From: Paragordius varius
Taxonomy: Eukaryota; Nematomorpha
DNA length: 64,000 bases
Assembly: GCA_964247055.1 (NCBI GenBank)
Contig: OZ176055.1
Coordinates: 8,370,001 to 8,434,000 of the forward strand
Reading direction: 5' to 3'
Shown piece after piece: positions 22,507 through 35,560 of the stretch. The notes beneath the pieces are model-generated. The model was given only the letters and a program-made list of their open reading frames with translations, was not told the DNA's origin and ran no database searches. Within the stretch, counting starts at the first letter, position 1; each line of letters begins with the position of its first letter. Made by a program: the position numbers and the translations under genes.

Positions 22507-24818
22507 CCCGTAAAGTATTTTCTTTCATTCGCTGTACGCTTAAGTTGTCAGTTGTTAGAAAGTTATTTGACTGGATGCTTGCTCCTCAACTTCCTCAGTC
22601 GGTTCTTCATACGGTAGACGAATACCAATCCGCTATATTTTCCGAGCCATTAATATATTGTATAGTAAAATCATAATCGGCTGTTCTGAGTATCTATCTT
22701 ACAAATCTGCTATTGTTAATATTACTTAGATCTCTCTTAAAGCCAAACAACTTAATTAGGGGTTTTATAGATATATTTTGATAGGAAAATGTAACAGGAT
22801 TATCATAATACATTTGGTTTTGGCCCTTATGAGTGACTTATGAAAGTAATTTAAGCTTTTCTTGTAATTGCTCCATAACAGAAAATGGCAATGTCCACAT
22901 TTAAGCAAACTTTTTTTTGAAAAATAACAGGGTCTATTCCGAAAAAATATCAGTAAAGTATGTCATATATTACATAAAAGCAAAACAAAATAATTTTTTA
23001 GATGTTACTCCCATATTTCTAAAATGGGCTAGTCCACTTAAAATTAACGCAAAAATGCCGTGATGCGCGGTAAGAATTTTATACATATGCTAAATTTTAA
23101 TATCATTTAAAAATAGTTTTTACAGAAATAGAAACTTTTTCAAAAATTTAATATTTAGCAGAATTTCGTTGTAGCGTACTTTTTTTATTTTAAATTATGA
23201 TATGTTTTTTCGATATTAAAGGGTATACAAAAACATGATGAAATATATACACTGTGTGAAAAAAGATTTGTAAAAATTTTTTTTTATGAGTATATGATCA
23301 GCGAATTCATTTGCCGCAAAAATATTTATTTGTTAACGACCTAGTTATTAAAACAGTGTTGAAAGAAAATCAAAATAGGGCAAAAGGTGAAAATTAAGAA
23401 TAATTAAAAAAATAATCATAAAACTTGAGATATTATGGTTTATTATCGATTTAGCAGATTTTTAGAATTTATTAGCATAACATAAGATTTTTATAAAAAT
23501 TCAGGTAAAAAAATCACGTTTTTCTATTATCGTGCTAAGACAATAAAATTTTTATGAAACTATATTGAAATAATATTTTTAAATTTTTCTCTAACTAAAC
23601 TCACCATAAAATCTTAACATTTGTATTTTATTCAGTAAAAAACTTATATATAATAAAATAAAACAAAAATATTCTTTTTATTTTTTTTCATTTTTTGTCA
23701 TCTGGTTTATGAGTGTATCAAAAATTTACTGTTTTACTCAGTAATCTTACATGAGCGGTGTGTGTAAATTTATGCGAAAGAGGATTTAGAAGTAGTGGAT
23801 AATCAACCAGCAATACGTTATCCCTGTAATAGGTTTATTTTAACATAAATTAATATATTTTTACGGATTTTTGGTTGCTATTCCACTACTTTTAAATCCT
23901 ATTTTTTAATTTATATACTTTATAACGCTCAGTAAGATTCCAAAATAAACAGATTTTTTATAAAACAGATGATAAAATGAAAAAATAAAATATTTTTTAG
24001 TTTTATATTGATTAAGTTTTTTAGTGAATAAAATATCAATGTTAAGATAATAATGAGTAAGCTAGTAATTTTAATATAGTTTCATAAAAAATTTTGTCTT
24101 TTTAGTACCTTAAGTAAAACGCGATTTGACCTAAATTATCATAAAACCCTAACTACTATTATAAATTGTAAATATATCCAAAAATGATATAAATCAGGAT
24201 ATCCCAAGTTTCATTCTTTTTTTAATTATACTCAATTATCCTTAATTTTCACTTTTTGCCCAATTATGACTTTCTCCAATATTTCAAAAACAAGGTCTTT
24301 ACAAATAAAATTTTTGCAGCAAATGAATACGCTGTTCAAAAAAAATTTTAAAATTAACCCTATTTTTGCATCCGAAAGGGTATCAGAAATCTCATGGTGC
24401 TTTAGGTTTTGGGACTTACGAGTGATTTTAAGAAAGTTATTTACACTTTTGTGATAAGTGCTCCATATCAAAAAATGGCAAAATTTGAGCACATTTTTGT
24501 AATAAAATTTTTCCTGATGAAAGCTAAATGCGTCATTCCAACAAATTATTATTAAAATATATGATAAACTATCTATAAATAAACAATATTTTTATGCAAT
24601 TTTTAGATTCCCATTTTTTTGCTTTTTTAAAACGGGTTAATTCTTTTAAAATAATCGCAAAAATGCCGCGGTTGCCCAATAAAATTTTTAAATATATGCT
24701 TTTTAACATCAAAAAAATATTTTTTAAAAAATTTATACTTTTTACAAAAATTTAATATTTATCAAAATTTGTTAAGTGTCTGTCTTTTTTTAGTCTAAAG
24801 GCGTTTTTTACCGTTTCC
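22507..24818. repeat. Old dispersed repeat cluster, left part
   Basis: No gene is seen. Degenerate repeats of one family occur here (about 22785-23100 and 24400-24790). Each carries a block like TGGTTTTGGCCCTTA, then TCTAAAATGGGCT, then CGCAAAAATGCCG, in the same order. Related copies are at about 29920-30260, 32275-32615, 35540-35640, 42380-42800 and 42800-42950. Two adjacent copies near 42.4 and 42.8 kb are spaced about 410 bp. Confidence 0.55.
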
Positions 24819-24826
24819 ATTATGCC
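24819..24826. repeat. 8-bp target-site duplication of the hAT element (left)
   Basis: ATTATGCC is present here and at 27977-27984, directly outside the terminal repeats. It shows that the element inserted as one unit and that its boundaries are intact. Confidence 0.92.
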
Positions 24827-27800
24827 TAAGGTGACCAGATTTTTTTAAGGAAAAAGCGGAACAAATCTGAGAGGGGGGTCATTGGGGGGTACAACCAATA
24901 ATTTTTATACAAAAGATTATTGTAATATTTATTTATTTTTAACACAAATACATTATAAAAATAAAAAATTTGTACCTTACAGGTTGTTTGTACCTTATTC
25001 ATTAAATTTACATGTGCACGAACAAAGGGTGAAGTGATTGTAATATTCTAGAAAAGAATAATAAAGACGAAATCATCACAAAGTGCGCTGGGTGATGCAA
25101 GAAGCGGCACAAAAAATATTTTCACAATTTAGCGAATAATCTTAATTAAACATTATTGGCAGATACACAACGCTATTCAGACAGCTACTGATTTGTTAAC
25201 CCTGGATGTAGAAAATATAGATGTTAAAATGCTTGGATATTGTAGAACTGTTGGTTAGCTCTTTTGCCAGGGATTGAAATATTTATAAAAATGTGATATC
25301 CTAGAATCCTATTTTTTATCACAGGACAAAGGTCAAAATTCCAAGTCAAAAAAGGTTAGAAAATATACCATTACCTAATCGCAATATTATAAAACATCCA
25401 GAAAAACAAGGCTCAATGAATATCCAGAATATAAAAATGTTTTATACAAACAGAGACGATTATTTGGAAGACAAGACGGTGCACAATGACACTTTTTATT
25501 AAATTTCATTATTAAATAAATATATTGAATGAAAACTTAAATTATGGACAACAGAAAAAACGTAGGATAGAAATGGTTAAAATAATCATTTTTAAACAAA
25601 TTATGTTCCATACAAAAATATTTTAATTATAAAATTTGCATTACCTTTACCTGAACCACTGCTATTGAACGCGTTTTTCCACAGTAAATTAAGTAAGGAC
25701 ACGAAATCAAATTTAAATGTTGAATAAAAACCATTTTATGTGTTCAAATATAATTTGGCACATTATGAAGACTTATACAATATTTTAAGTAATTTTGTTT
25801 ATTTTTTAACAAAAAAACTTTATAATTATAAGAAAATATTTTATTCATTGGTATATTTTTTTGAGCGAATGCGTTTTAGCAGATTGTCATCATTTTTTAA
25901 AATATTGTAGAAAAGTCTTTACAAGAATTTGTCAAATTATATTTGACAGATAAGATGGCCTTTAAAGTTTCAACATTTAAATTTGATTTTTCCAATGTCC
26001 ACGCCTGATTTACTGTGGAAAAAAACGCGCTCAGTAGCAGCGTTGGTTCCAGGTAAAGATAGTGCGAATTCCACAATTTTTAAAATATTATTGTATGTAT
26101 TATAGTTGGCTTCAAAATGATGAAATATTTCCAACCATTTCTTTTCTACTGTATATTTTTCTTTTGTCCATAATTTAAGTTTTTCATTATTAATTATCTT
26201 TTAACTAATGATACTTCAGAAAAAAGATCATTTTCTGAGATTACTTTTTGAGAATTTTTGGGAGCAGATATAACCAAATGATTTTTGAACATCACACCAA
26301 TTAATTCTGATTTTAATGTTATCCAATGAAAATGATCCATTTTATTGAATTGCGTCGTCCAATCTTCCAAATGATCTTTACAGTTTGTATAAAACATTTT
26401 TATATGGTACAGGATATCTTGGCGATTTATTATTCCTTGTTTTTCTAAATTATTTATTATATTACGGATGATTAATGGTATAAAATTATTTTCTAACCGT
26501 TCTTGACATTTTTAGGTTACTAACTTCATTGGCTACTTCGATTGCTGAAATTTTGTCACCTTCTATAAATTTAATAACATTTTGAAACAGAGAAGCTTGA
26601 TTATGTAAGAATAACCATATTTTTGAAGAATCACTTTCAAAAAACTTTTTTAAAGTTGAAGGACATTTGTCCCGTGATAAAAAAAAATTTAAAGGATCAT
26701 ACATTTTTAAAATACTTTCGATAGCTGGCATAAAAGCTAACCAACGAGTTTTACAATATCCAAGCATTTTTTGATATTTCTGCATTTTCACAGAATTCTT
26801 TAATCGTTTCAACACGTACCGTGGATACATATAAATAGGAATATATTTTAACAACTACATTTTCCACATCTAAGGGTAACAAATCAGCAGCTGTTTGAAT
26901 AGCTTTGTGTATTATATGCACTGCACACCCAACGCCAATAATGTTTTGATTAAGATTATCTGTTAATTTATGAAAAGTATTTTTTGTTCCCCTCCTTGCT
27001 TTTCCACCAAAGTTCGTATTGGTGTTGTCAGCGCAATATGCGATAATTTTGTCTTTTAAATTATTTTTTTCTAGAATATTCATTATTGGAGTAAATATTA
27101 TTTCGGAATTTACACCGGGTAGAGAAATTAAATCTAAAATTTTGGGAAATAATTTTGTTTCATGGTAATTTGATGCATCAGAGTATAGGGATAAGATATT
27201 AATTTTCAGCAAATCTTTTTGTATTTCAGAAAATGCATGTGGCGAAAGGACATTGCACACAATGGCTTTGGCCTTTATACGGGCACATGTAAATTTTTTA
27301 TGGAATAATATGCGAATAACCTAGATACAGTCCATAGATCTAAAGGAATGATTGTGATTAACGGCGTGAAAAGACTCCAAATGCGGTTTTTCGAAAAAAA
27401 TCGCTCATTTTGTAATGCCGCCATATCTAAACGTTTTTTATGTTTCTGTGTTTCCATATGCTTTGTAGTATCATGCTTCCATGTGCTAGGGTGAATTCCC
27501 CCTCGCATATAAGACATTTAACAAATGATTCATTCTTCGTTTTTTTGCTAAAGGAAAATCTTTCATTAATTCATCGTTGAATTACCTCTTTTTGTGCTCA
27601 TATTTATAAACTATTAGTATAATAAATATTATATTACCTTAATTTTCTAGAATAAACTTGTAAGGTACCGATTTGTGGTATCAATTTGTCTTTTAAGCTA
27701 CCGATTTGTGGTATTAACTTGGTTTTTGATAAATGACAGTAGTAGTAGGAAGCAAAGTGTATAATCATATGATATAAATTCGAAAAAAAATAAATATTTT

Positions 27801-27976
27801 TAAAATAAAAATAAAAAATTTTAATTTAAAATTTAAACGGATAAAAAAATTTATTTGTATTAAAATTTTTTTTTTATATAATCGTGAAAAAGCGGGACAT
27901 TTTAAAACGTAGCGGGAGGCGGGACAAAGTGTGAAAAAGCGGGGTCCCGCCAAAAGCGGGACGTCTGGTCACCTTA
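24827..27976 (-). mobile_element. hAT DNA transposon, degraded, with an internal inverted duplication
   Basis: Terminal repeats TAAGGTGACCAGA and its complement bound the element, flanked by a perfect 8-bp duplication ATTATGCC (24819-24826 and 27977-27984). The minus strand carries hAT transposase pieces in shifting frames. A BED-finger-like part lies at about 27275-27510, the catalytic and insertion region (VGCAVHIIHKAIQTAADLL, GYCKTRWLAFMPAIESILK) at about 26490-27260, and the C-terminal dimerisation region with its ERVFSTV motif at about 25900-26390. At least two frameshifts break it. Segment 25160-25850 carries the same C-terminal half on the plus strand (AIQTATDLLTLDVEN; ERVF-like around 25670) with an internal deletion of about 80 bp. 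The element is therefore partly palindromic around 25860. It is not expected to encode active transposase. Confidence 0.88.
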
Positions 27977-28259
27977 ATTATGCCTAAAAATAGTATTAAG
28001 TAGGCTTCAACAAAATTTTGCTAAAAATTAAGTATTTTTTAAAAGTATGCATATTATTAAAAATATTTTTTTAATGTCAAAATTTAGCATATATTTAAAA
28101 TTCTTATCGCGCCGATCATTATTACGTTTATTTTAACACATGCATATTGGGGTAACTAAATATCCCAGACAATATTTAAGTTGATATTTTTAAAAAACTA
28201 CTAAAAGAAACGGTTTCAATATAAATATATGCTTCTCCTATTAAAAATTATATAGATAA

Positions 28260-28644
28260 GTGTAAATCTATATATTTATAAAAATGGAAAATGCTGGCTT
28301 TGTGATCGGTCCGGAAAACCGGTAGACTCATTCAAATCCAAATGTCGAAAAAATATAATCATTAATAAATGCCCTGACAATAGCTTCGCCCTTTTTTGAA
28401 TTAGGTTCCCAGTTCGGGCCCACCTGGTGTGAAAAACGGGTTTTTTTGGTCCATAAAAAGTTTCTCTTCGAGACAGTTTTCCAGAGAACGTGTTGGACCA
28501 TTCAATTTTAAATATAATTTTTATTTTCGATTGCGCCGAGGATAGTCGGCTCGAGGCCCTCTTTTTACCCGCTCCCCCCGTAAAATGTCATTTATTCAAA
28601 AAAAAAACAAAGTCTACAAAAATAATTTTTTAATTCTATTTTTT
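28260..28644. repeat. Diverged head of the tandem repeat array
   Basis: It starts near the motif TCTATATATTTATAAAAATG and resembles the segments starting near 30595 and 32945, but with many more differences than those two show with each other. It contains GGAAAATGCTGGCTTTGTGA and a G/C-rich block TACCCGCTCCCCCCGTAAAA. Confidence 0.6.
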
Positions 28645-30999
28645 GCCCAAGGTATGAGACCGTAAAAATTCAATAAGGATTTAGGTATTCCCTGTTAAAA
28701 GGCAAAAATTTTAGTCAAGCGTTTGTTTGATGATAACTGCTGAGTAAGGAGCTACCCGCGAAAAATTGACTCGTCATATCGAAGTAGCATGATTTTGGGG
28801 CTAAATTTCAGAAAACCTATCAAGCCATATGAGTTAAATAGCTTCTTAAAGTATTACCCGTAAAAAGTCAAAAATTTTAGTCGAGCGGATTATTTGAATT
28901 AGCCGTTAAATAGGCCCTTTACTCCCTAAAAAATGCGTTATCGTTGCATTATTATTTAGTTTTGAAGCCATTTTTCCATAAAGTATTAGGAATGAACGGT
29001 GATTCCAGGTATAAAGGCAAATTTTTTTATCTAACTACATTTTTATATTGGCCTGTGAGTAGTGGGTCGTACCCGCCTACAACTGCGGCATCATATCGAT
29101 ACAGCTTGCCTTTGGAGCCAAATTTCAGAAAACTTATGAGACTATGTGATTCATTTTACTACAAGCCGCATAATAAAATTGTTTATAAAATCAAATATGC
29201 CCCTTACCCCCAGAAGTCCGAAGGATTTCGAGCTGAGTAGCAGCACGAGATTTACGCTAGTATTTAAATAAGAATTAGTTTAGAAAAAAAGTTACGTAAC
29301 TACTTCGACTGCATTTTTATTTTACAACATTTTTGCAAAATATCGTGTTTTTTATTTAAATTACATTTTATATTTATATGTACAGAAAAATGGTATATTG
29401 TGCGTTATTTTTATATTTAACTTATGTCCACTTGTCATGTTGGCTATTTGCATATGGGTTTTACTTCTTATTGAGTAATATTTTTTATATATTTTTTTCG
29501 GTTCATTAATGTTATATAAGTGCGAATTTTTGTGGTTTTAATTCATTCCATATTTTTATATATATTTAATTTAACAAGGCTGGGCTATCCAACTATCGCA
29601 ATTCGAATCGAAAAACTTAAATGAATGTGTTGTATACAAGTGTTAAAAGATCTATCCCATTGAAGCGAGAAAAAATTTATGACTTTCGGACCCCACATCT
29701 AAAAATTAAAATATTTTAAAAGCATGATAATCCTGATATATTATGTTATCAGAATAGATATATATTTCTAATGGTCATTTTTTTGTGGACACAGTGTTAT
29801 TTCATCAGGTAGTTTTTTGTGGACACTGTGTAATATTGCAAATTATCTAAAATGTTTTCACTGCAAAAATGGGAAGACTAAAAAATATCCTGATAAACAT
29901 ATGTCTGATAGATAAATGTAACAGGATTATCATTGTTCTTTTGGATTTTGGACCTGATTGATTTAAAAAAAATATTTACTCTTGTGTGGTATTTTCTCTG
30001 TATCAAAAAACCGCCATTGTGCAGTTTCTGCTAAATTTTGTAAAAACTAAATACATAATTCCAAAATGTATAATTGAATCATATCATATACATTTAAAAG
30101 GCAAAATAATATTAAAATAATAATTTTTTAGTTGTAGAATCCGAAAGTCTCAAATTTTTGGGCCCTTCTAAAATGGGCTATTATAACACAAAAATGCCGA
30201 GGTGTTGCGAGAAAAATTTATAAAACATGTAAAATTATGACATCATAAAGAATCAATTTTAAAACCGCCATACTTTCTTGATATTGGAATTAGCCAATAG
30301 AACCGTGTTTATTGTATTTCGGAGCGGTGACGGTAGAAAAATATTTACAGATATTTACAAATACACATTTTCTTTACATGTCGCCAAAATCGAGTGGTAT
30401 AAATATATCCTGTAGAAATAAATAGAAAATGAATCAGGATTATCTTCATGCTTTTGGTTTTGGCCCTTACTGATTTAAAAAAGTTATTTACACTAAAAGC
30501 CTTATATCTGATAATAGCAAAGCTTGCGCACATTGAATTGTGATGAAACCTAAATGCTTAATTGTGATAAATATCACTAAAAAATCTCATAATCTATATA
30601 TTTATAAAAATGGAAAATGCTGGCTTTGTGATCTGGTACAGGAAAAACGGTACACCCATTCAAATACAAACTTCGAAAAAATATAATCATTAATGAATGC
30701 CCCGACAATAGCTTCGCCCTTTTTTTGAAATAGGCCCCCAGTTCGGGCCCACCCCGTGTGAAAAACGGTTTTTTTTGAAAACAGAAGTCCACAAAAATCG
30801 TGTCTTTGAGACAATTTTCCGGAGAACGTGTTGGACCATTCAATTTTAAATATGATTTTTGTTTACTTATTTTCGATTGCGCTGAACATAGCCGAGCCAC
30901 ATTTTTGATTTAGGCCGTCTTTTTACCCGCTCCCCCCGTGAAATGCCACCTTTTTCAAAAAACAAAGTCCACAAAAATAATTTTTTAAATCGATTTTTC
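28645..30999. repeat. 2,355-bp tandem duplication, first unit
   Basis: This unit is followed directly by a copy at 31000-33355 that differs at only a handful of positions (for example CAAGCC versus CATGCC near 29162/31517, and one T more in a T run near 33123). Open frames such as the 98-codon one at 28944 recur at 31299 only because of the duplication. They match no family I know. The first 360 bp outside the left border are diverged, so the duplication border lies close to the CCCAAGGTATGAGACC motif. Confidence 0.92.
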
Positions 31000-33355
31000 G
31001 CCCAAGGTATGAGACCGTAAAAATTCAATAAGGATTTAGGTATTCCCTGTTAAAAGGCAAAAATTTTAGTCAAGCGTTTGTTTGATGATAACTGCTGAGT
31101 AAGGAGCTACCCGCGAAAAATTGACTCGTCATATCGAAGTAGCATGATTTTGGGGCTAAATTTCAGAAAACCTATCAAGCCATATGAGTTAAATAGCTTC
31201 TTAAAGTATTACCCGTAAAAAGTCAAAAATTTTAGTCGAGCGGATTATTTGAATTAGCCGTTAAATAGGCCCTTTACTCCCTAAAAAATGCGTTATCGTT
31301 GCATTATTATTTAGTTTTGAAGCCATTTTTCCATAAAGTATTAGGAATGAACGGTGATTCCAGGTATAAAGGCAAATTTTTTTATCTAACTACATTTTTA
31401 TATTGGCCTGTGAGTAGTGGGTCGTACCCGCCTACAACTGCGGCATCATATCGATACAGCTTGCCTTTGGAGCCAAATTTCAGAAAACTTATGAGACTAT
31501 GTGATTCATTTTACTACATGCCGCATAATAAAATTGTTTATAAAATCAAATATGCCCCTTACCCCCAGAAGTCCGAAGGATTTCGAGCTGAGTAGCAGCA
31601 CGAGATTTACGCTAGTATTTAAATAAGAATTAGTTTAGAAAAAAAGTTACGTAACTACTTCGACTGCATTTTTATTTTACAACATTTTTGCAAAATATCG
31701 TGTTTTTTATTTAAATTACATTTTATATTTATATGTACAGAAAAATGGTATATTGTGCGTTATTTTTATATTTAACTTATGTCCACTTGTCATGTTGGCT
31801 ATTTGCATATGGGTTTTACTTCTTATTGAGTAATATTTTTTATATATTTTTTTCGGTTCATTAATGTTATATAAGTGCGAATTTTTGTGGTTTTAATTCA
31901 TTCCATATTTTTATATATATTTAATTTAACAAGGCTGGGCTATCCAACTATCGCAATTCGAATCGAAAAACTTAAATGAATGTGTTGTATACAAGTGTTA
32001 AAAGATCTATCCCATTGAAGCGAGAAAAAATTTATGACTTTCGGACCCCACATCTAAAAATTAAAATATTTTAAAAGCATGATAATCCTGATATATTATG
32101 TTATCAGAATAGATATATATTTCTAATGGTCATTTTTTTGTGGACACAGTGTTATTTCATCAGGTAGTTTTTTGTGGACACTGTGTAATATTGCAAATTA
32201 TCTAAAATGTTTTCACTGCAAAAATGGGAAGACTAAAAAATATCCTGATAAACATATGTCTGATAGATAAATGTAACAGGATTATCATTGTTCTTTTGGA
32301 TTTTGGACCTGATTGATTTAAAAAAAATATTTACTCTTGTGTGGTATTTTCTCTGTATCAAAAAACCGCCATTGTGCAGTTTCTGCTAAATTTTGTAAAA
32401 ACTAAATACATAATTCCAAAATGTATAATTGAATCATATCATATACATTTAAAAGGCAAAATAATATTAAAATAATAATTTTTTAGTTGTAGAATCCGAA
32501 AGTCTCAAATTTTTGGGCCCTTCTAAAATGGGCTATTATAACACAAAAATGCCGAGGTGTTGCGAGAAAAATTTATAAAACATGTAAAATTATGACATCA
32601 TAAAGAATCAATTTTAAAACCGCCATACTTTCTTGATATTGGAATTAGCCAATAGAACCGTGTTTATTGTATTTCGGAGCGGTGACGGTAGAAAAATATT
32701 TACAGATATTTACAAATACACATTTTCTTTACATGTCGCCAAAATCGAGTGGTATAAATATATCCTGTAGAAATAAATAGAAAATGAATCAGGATTATCT
32801 TCATGCTTTTGGTTTTGGCCCTTACTGATTTCAAAAAGTTATTTACACTAAAAGCCTTATATCTGATAATAGCAAAGCTTGCGCACATTGAATTGTGATG
32901 AAACCTAAATGCTTAATTGTGATAAATATCACTAAAAAATCTCATAATCTATATATTTATAAAAATGGAAAATGCTGGCTTTGTGATCTGGTACAGGAAA
33001 AACGGTACACCCATTCAAATACAAACTTCGAAAAAATATAATCATTAATGAATGCCCCGACAATAGCTTCGCCCTTTTTTTGAAATAGGCCCCCAGTTCG
33101 GGCCCACCCCGTGTGAAAAACGGTTTTTTTTTGAAAACAGAAGTCCACAAAAATCGTGTCTTTGAGACAATTTTCCGGAGAACGTGTTGGACCATTCAAT
33201 TTTAAATATGATTTTTGTTTACTTATTTTCGATTGCGCTGAACATAGCCGAGCCACATTTTTGATTTAGGCCGTCTTTTTACCCGCTCCCCCCGTGAAAT
33301 GCCACCTTTTTCAAAAAACAAAGTCCACAAAAATAATTTTTTAAATCGATTTTTC
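31000..33355. repeat. 2,356-bp tandem duplication, second unit
   Basis: A near-identical copy of 28645-30999. To the right (33356 onward) the sequence continues with a third, diverged relative of the unit start, so the duplication arose within an older repeat array. Confidence 0.92.
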
Positions 33356-35560
33356 GCCCTAGGTATGAGACCGTAAAAATTCAATATGGATTACACGTTT
33401 TCCCTGTTAAAAAGTAAAAATTTTAGTCTACCGTTTGTTTGATGATAGCTGCTGGGTAAGGAGCTACCCGCTAAAAACTGATTTTTCATATAACTTTGTG
33501 ATCTGTTTCCGGAAAACCGGTGAACCCAATCAAATCCAAACATCGAAAAAATATAATCATCAATGAATGCCTCGACAATAGCTTCGCCATTTTTTTGAAA
33601 TAGGCCCCCAGTTCGGGCCCACCCCGTGTAAAAAACGGGTATTTTTGAGACAATTTTCCGGAGAACGTGTTGGGCCATTCAATTTCAAATATGATTTTTG
33701 TTTACTTATTTTTGATCGCGCCGAACATAGTCGGCCCGCTTTTTTTATTTAGGCCCTCTTTATACCCGCTACCCCCGTAAAATGCCACTTTTTTCAAAAA
33801 AACTAAGTTCATCAAAATATTTTTTTGAATGTATTTTTCGCACAAGGTATGAAACCGTAGGGATTCGATAAGGATTCCAGCTAATCCCTGTTAAAAGCCA
33901 AAAATTTTACTCAGGCGTTTTTTTAATGATAGCTGCTGGGTAGGGAGATAACCGCTAAAAACCGACCCGTCATATCGTTTTTGCGTGCTTTTGGGGTTAA
34001 ATTTCAGAAAACTGATCGGGCCATAGCTCAATAGCTTCTAAAAATATCACCCGCAACAAGGTGAAAATTTACATCGTGCGGTTATTTTTAAATTAGTCCT
34101 TAATTTAGCCGTACACGCCCTGATAAATCCGCCCCCATATAATGATTTTTTACCTTTTTGACAATTTATTCAAAAACAAATAAGAGCATATGGAACTAAT
34201 CATTCCAGCTATTCTCCGTAGAAAGCTAAAATTTTTAATCAGGCGCATTTTTTCTATCAGCTTATGGGTAGGGAGCTACCCGCCTAAAACTGCGACACTA
34301 TATCGAATTTGCGTTGTTTAGGTATTATTTTTTAAAAAACTTATCAGGCCACATAAGTTTAAAAAAGTCCTGAATAATACCCGTAACAAGGCAAAAATGT
34401 AAGACCCGTGCCTTTTAAATTAGCGGTTAAATACGCCCGTTTGGCCGATAAAATGCGCTATCATTGATATAGTATTTAGTTTTGAAGCCATTCTTCCGAA
34501 AACAAATAAAAACATATATATAAATGTTTCCACGTATTCCATATGAAGGCAAAAATGTAAGACCCGCGCCTTTTAAATTAGCGGTTAAATACGCCCTTTA
34601 TGCCCGAAAAAATGCGCTAATGACATTATATCGATACAGCGTGACTTTGGAGTCAAATCTTAGAAATGTTTGACAGGGGCCTGAAATAATACGTGTAAAG
34701 GACGATATATTATGTATAACCGTTTTATTATATTACCCACTAATTAGGCTCCTGCCCTGAAAAATGCGCCATCATTGAATATCACAATTATGTTAATTCC
34801 TATTAATGATTATTTTTTTCGATATTTGGATTTGATTGGGTCTACCGGTTTTCCTGTACCAGATCACAAAGCCAGCATTTTCCATGTTTATAAATATATA
34901 GATTACCATAAATAATGTATTAATATCCATATATCTTTTAACATGCTATACATATGATAGATACTCCTTACTCAGCATCTATCATCAAAGAAACGCCTGA
35001 CTAAAATTTTTGCCTTTTAACAGGCATTACGAAAAATCCTTCTCGAATTTTTACAGTCTCATACCTTGGGCAAAAAAATACAATCAAAAAAATATTTTTG
35101 TGGACTTTTTTTTTCGAAAAAAATGGCATTTTACGGGGGGAGCGGGTAAAAAGAGGGCCTAAATCAAAAAAGTGACTCGACTATGTTCGGCGCAAAAGTA
35201 AACAAAAATCATATTTGAAATTGAATGGATCCAACACGTTCTCCAAAAAATTGACTTAACCCATTTTTCACACGGGGTGGGCCCAAACTGGGGACCTAAT
35301 TCCAAAAAAGGGCGAAGCTATTGTCGGGGCATTCATTAATGATTAAATTTTTTCGATGTTTGGATTTGAATGGGTTCACCGGTTTTCCGGAAACAGATCA
35401 CAAAGTTATATGAAAAATCAGTTTTTAGCGGGTAGCTCCTTATCCAGCAGCTATCATCAAATAAACGGTGGACTAAAATTTTTGCCTTTTAACAGGTCAA
35501 ATATTTACAACTGGGACCTGATTCCCAAATTTCGCTCTTCTAGGCTAGTTTTCTTAAAAT
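33356..35560. repeat. Diverged and inverted copies of the array unit
   Basis: No gene is seen. Motifs such as GGTAAGGAGCTACCCGCTAA and AAAAATTTTAGTC recur in direct orientation to about 34600. From about 34800 to 35520 the unit runs inverted: the complement of GGAAAATGCTGGCTTTGTGA lies at about 34870, and the complement of the G/C-rich TACCCGCTCCCCCCGTAAAA block at about 35130. The array therefore has a foldback arrangement over about 7 kb. Confidence 0.65.

Noticed and set aside
28944-31595. Two 98-codon frames (28944 and 31299) and the pairs near 30577/32932 as possible duplicated genes
   Set aside because: They recur only because of the 2,355-bp tandem duplication. The predicted proteins resemble no family, and other copies of the repeat do not keep the frame.
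28260-35560. CRISPR-like or other regularly spaced array
   Set aside because: Unit lengths are in the kilobase range, spacing is irregular, orientation changes and the setting is eukaryotic.
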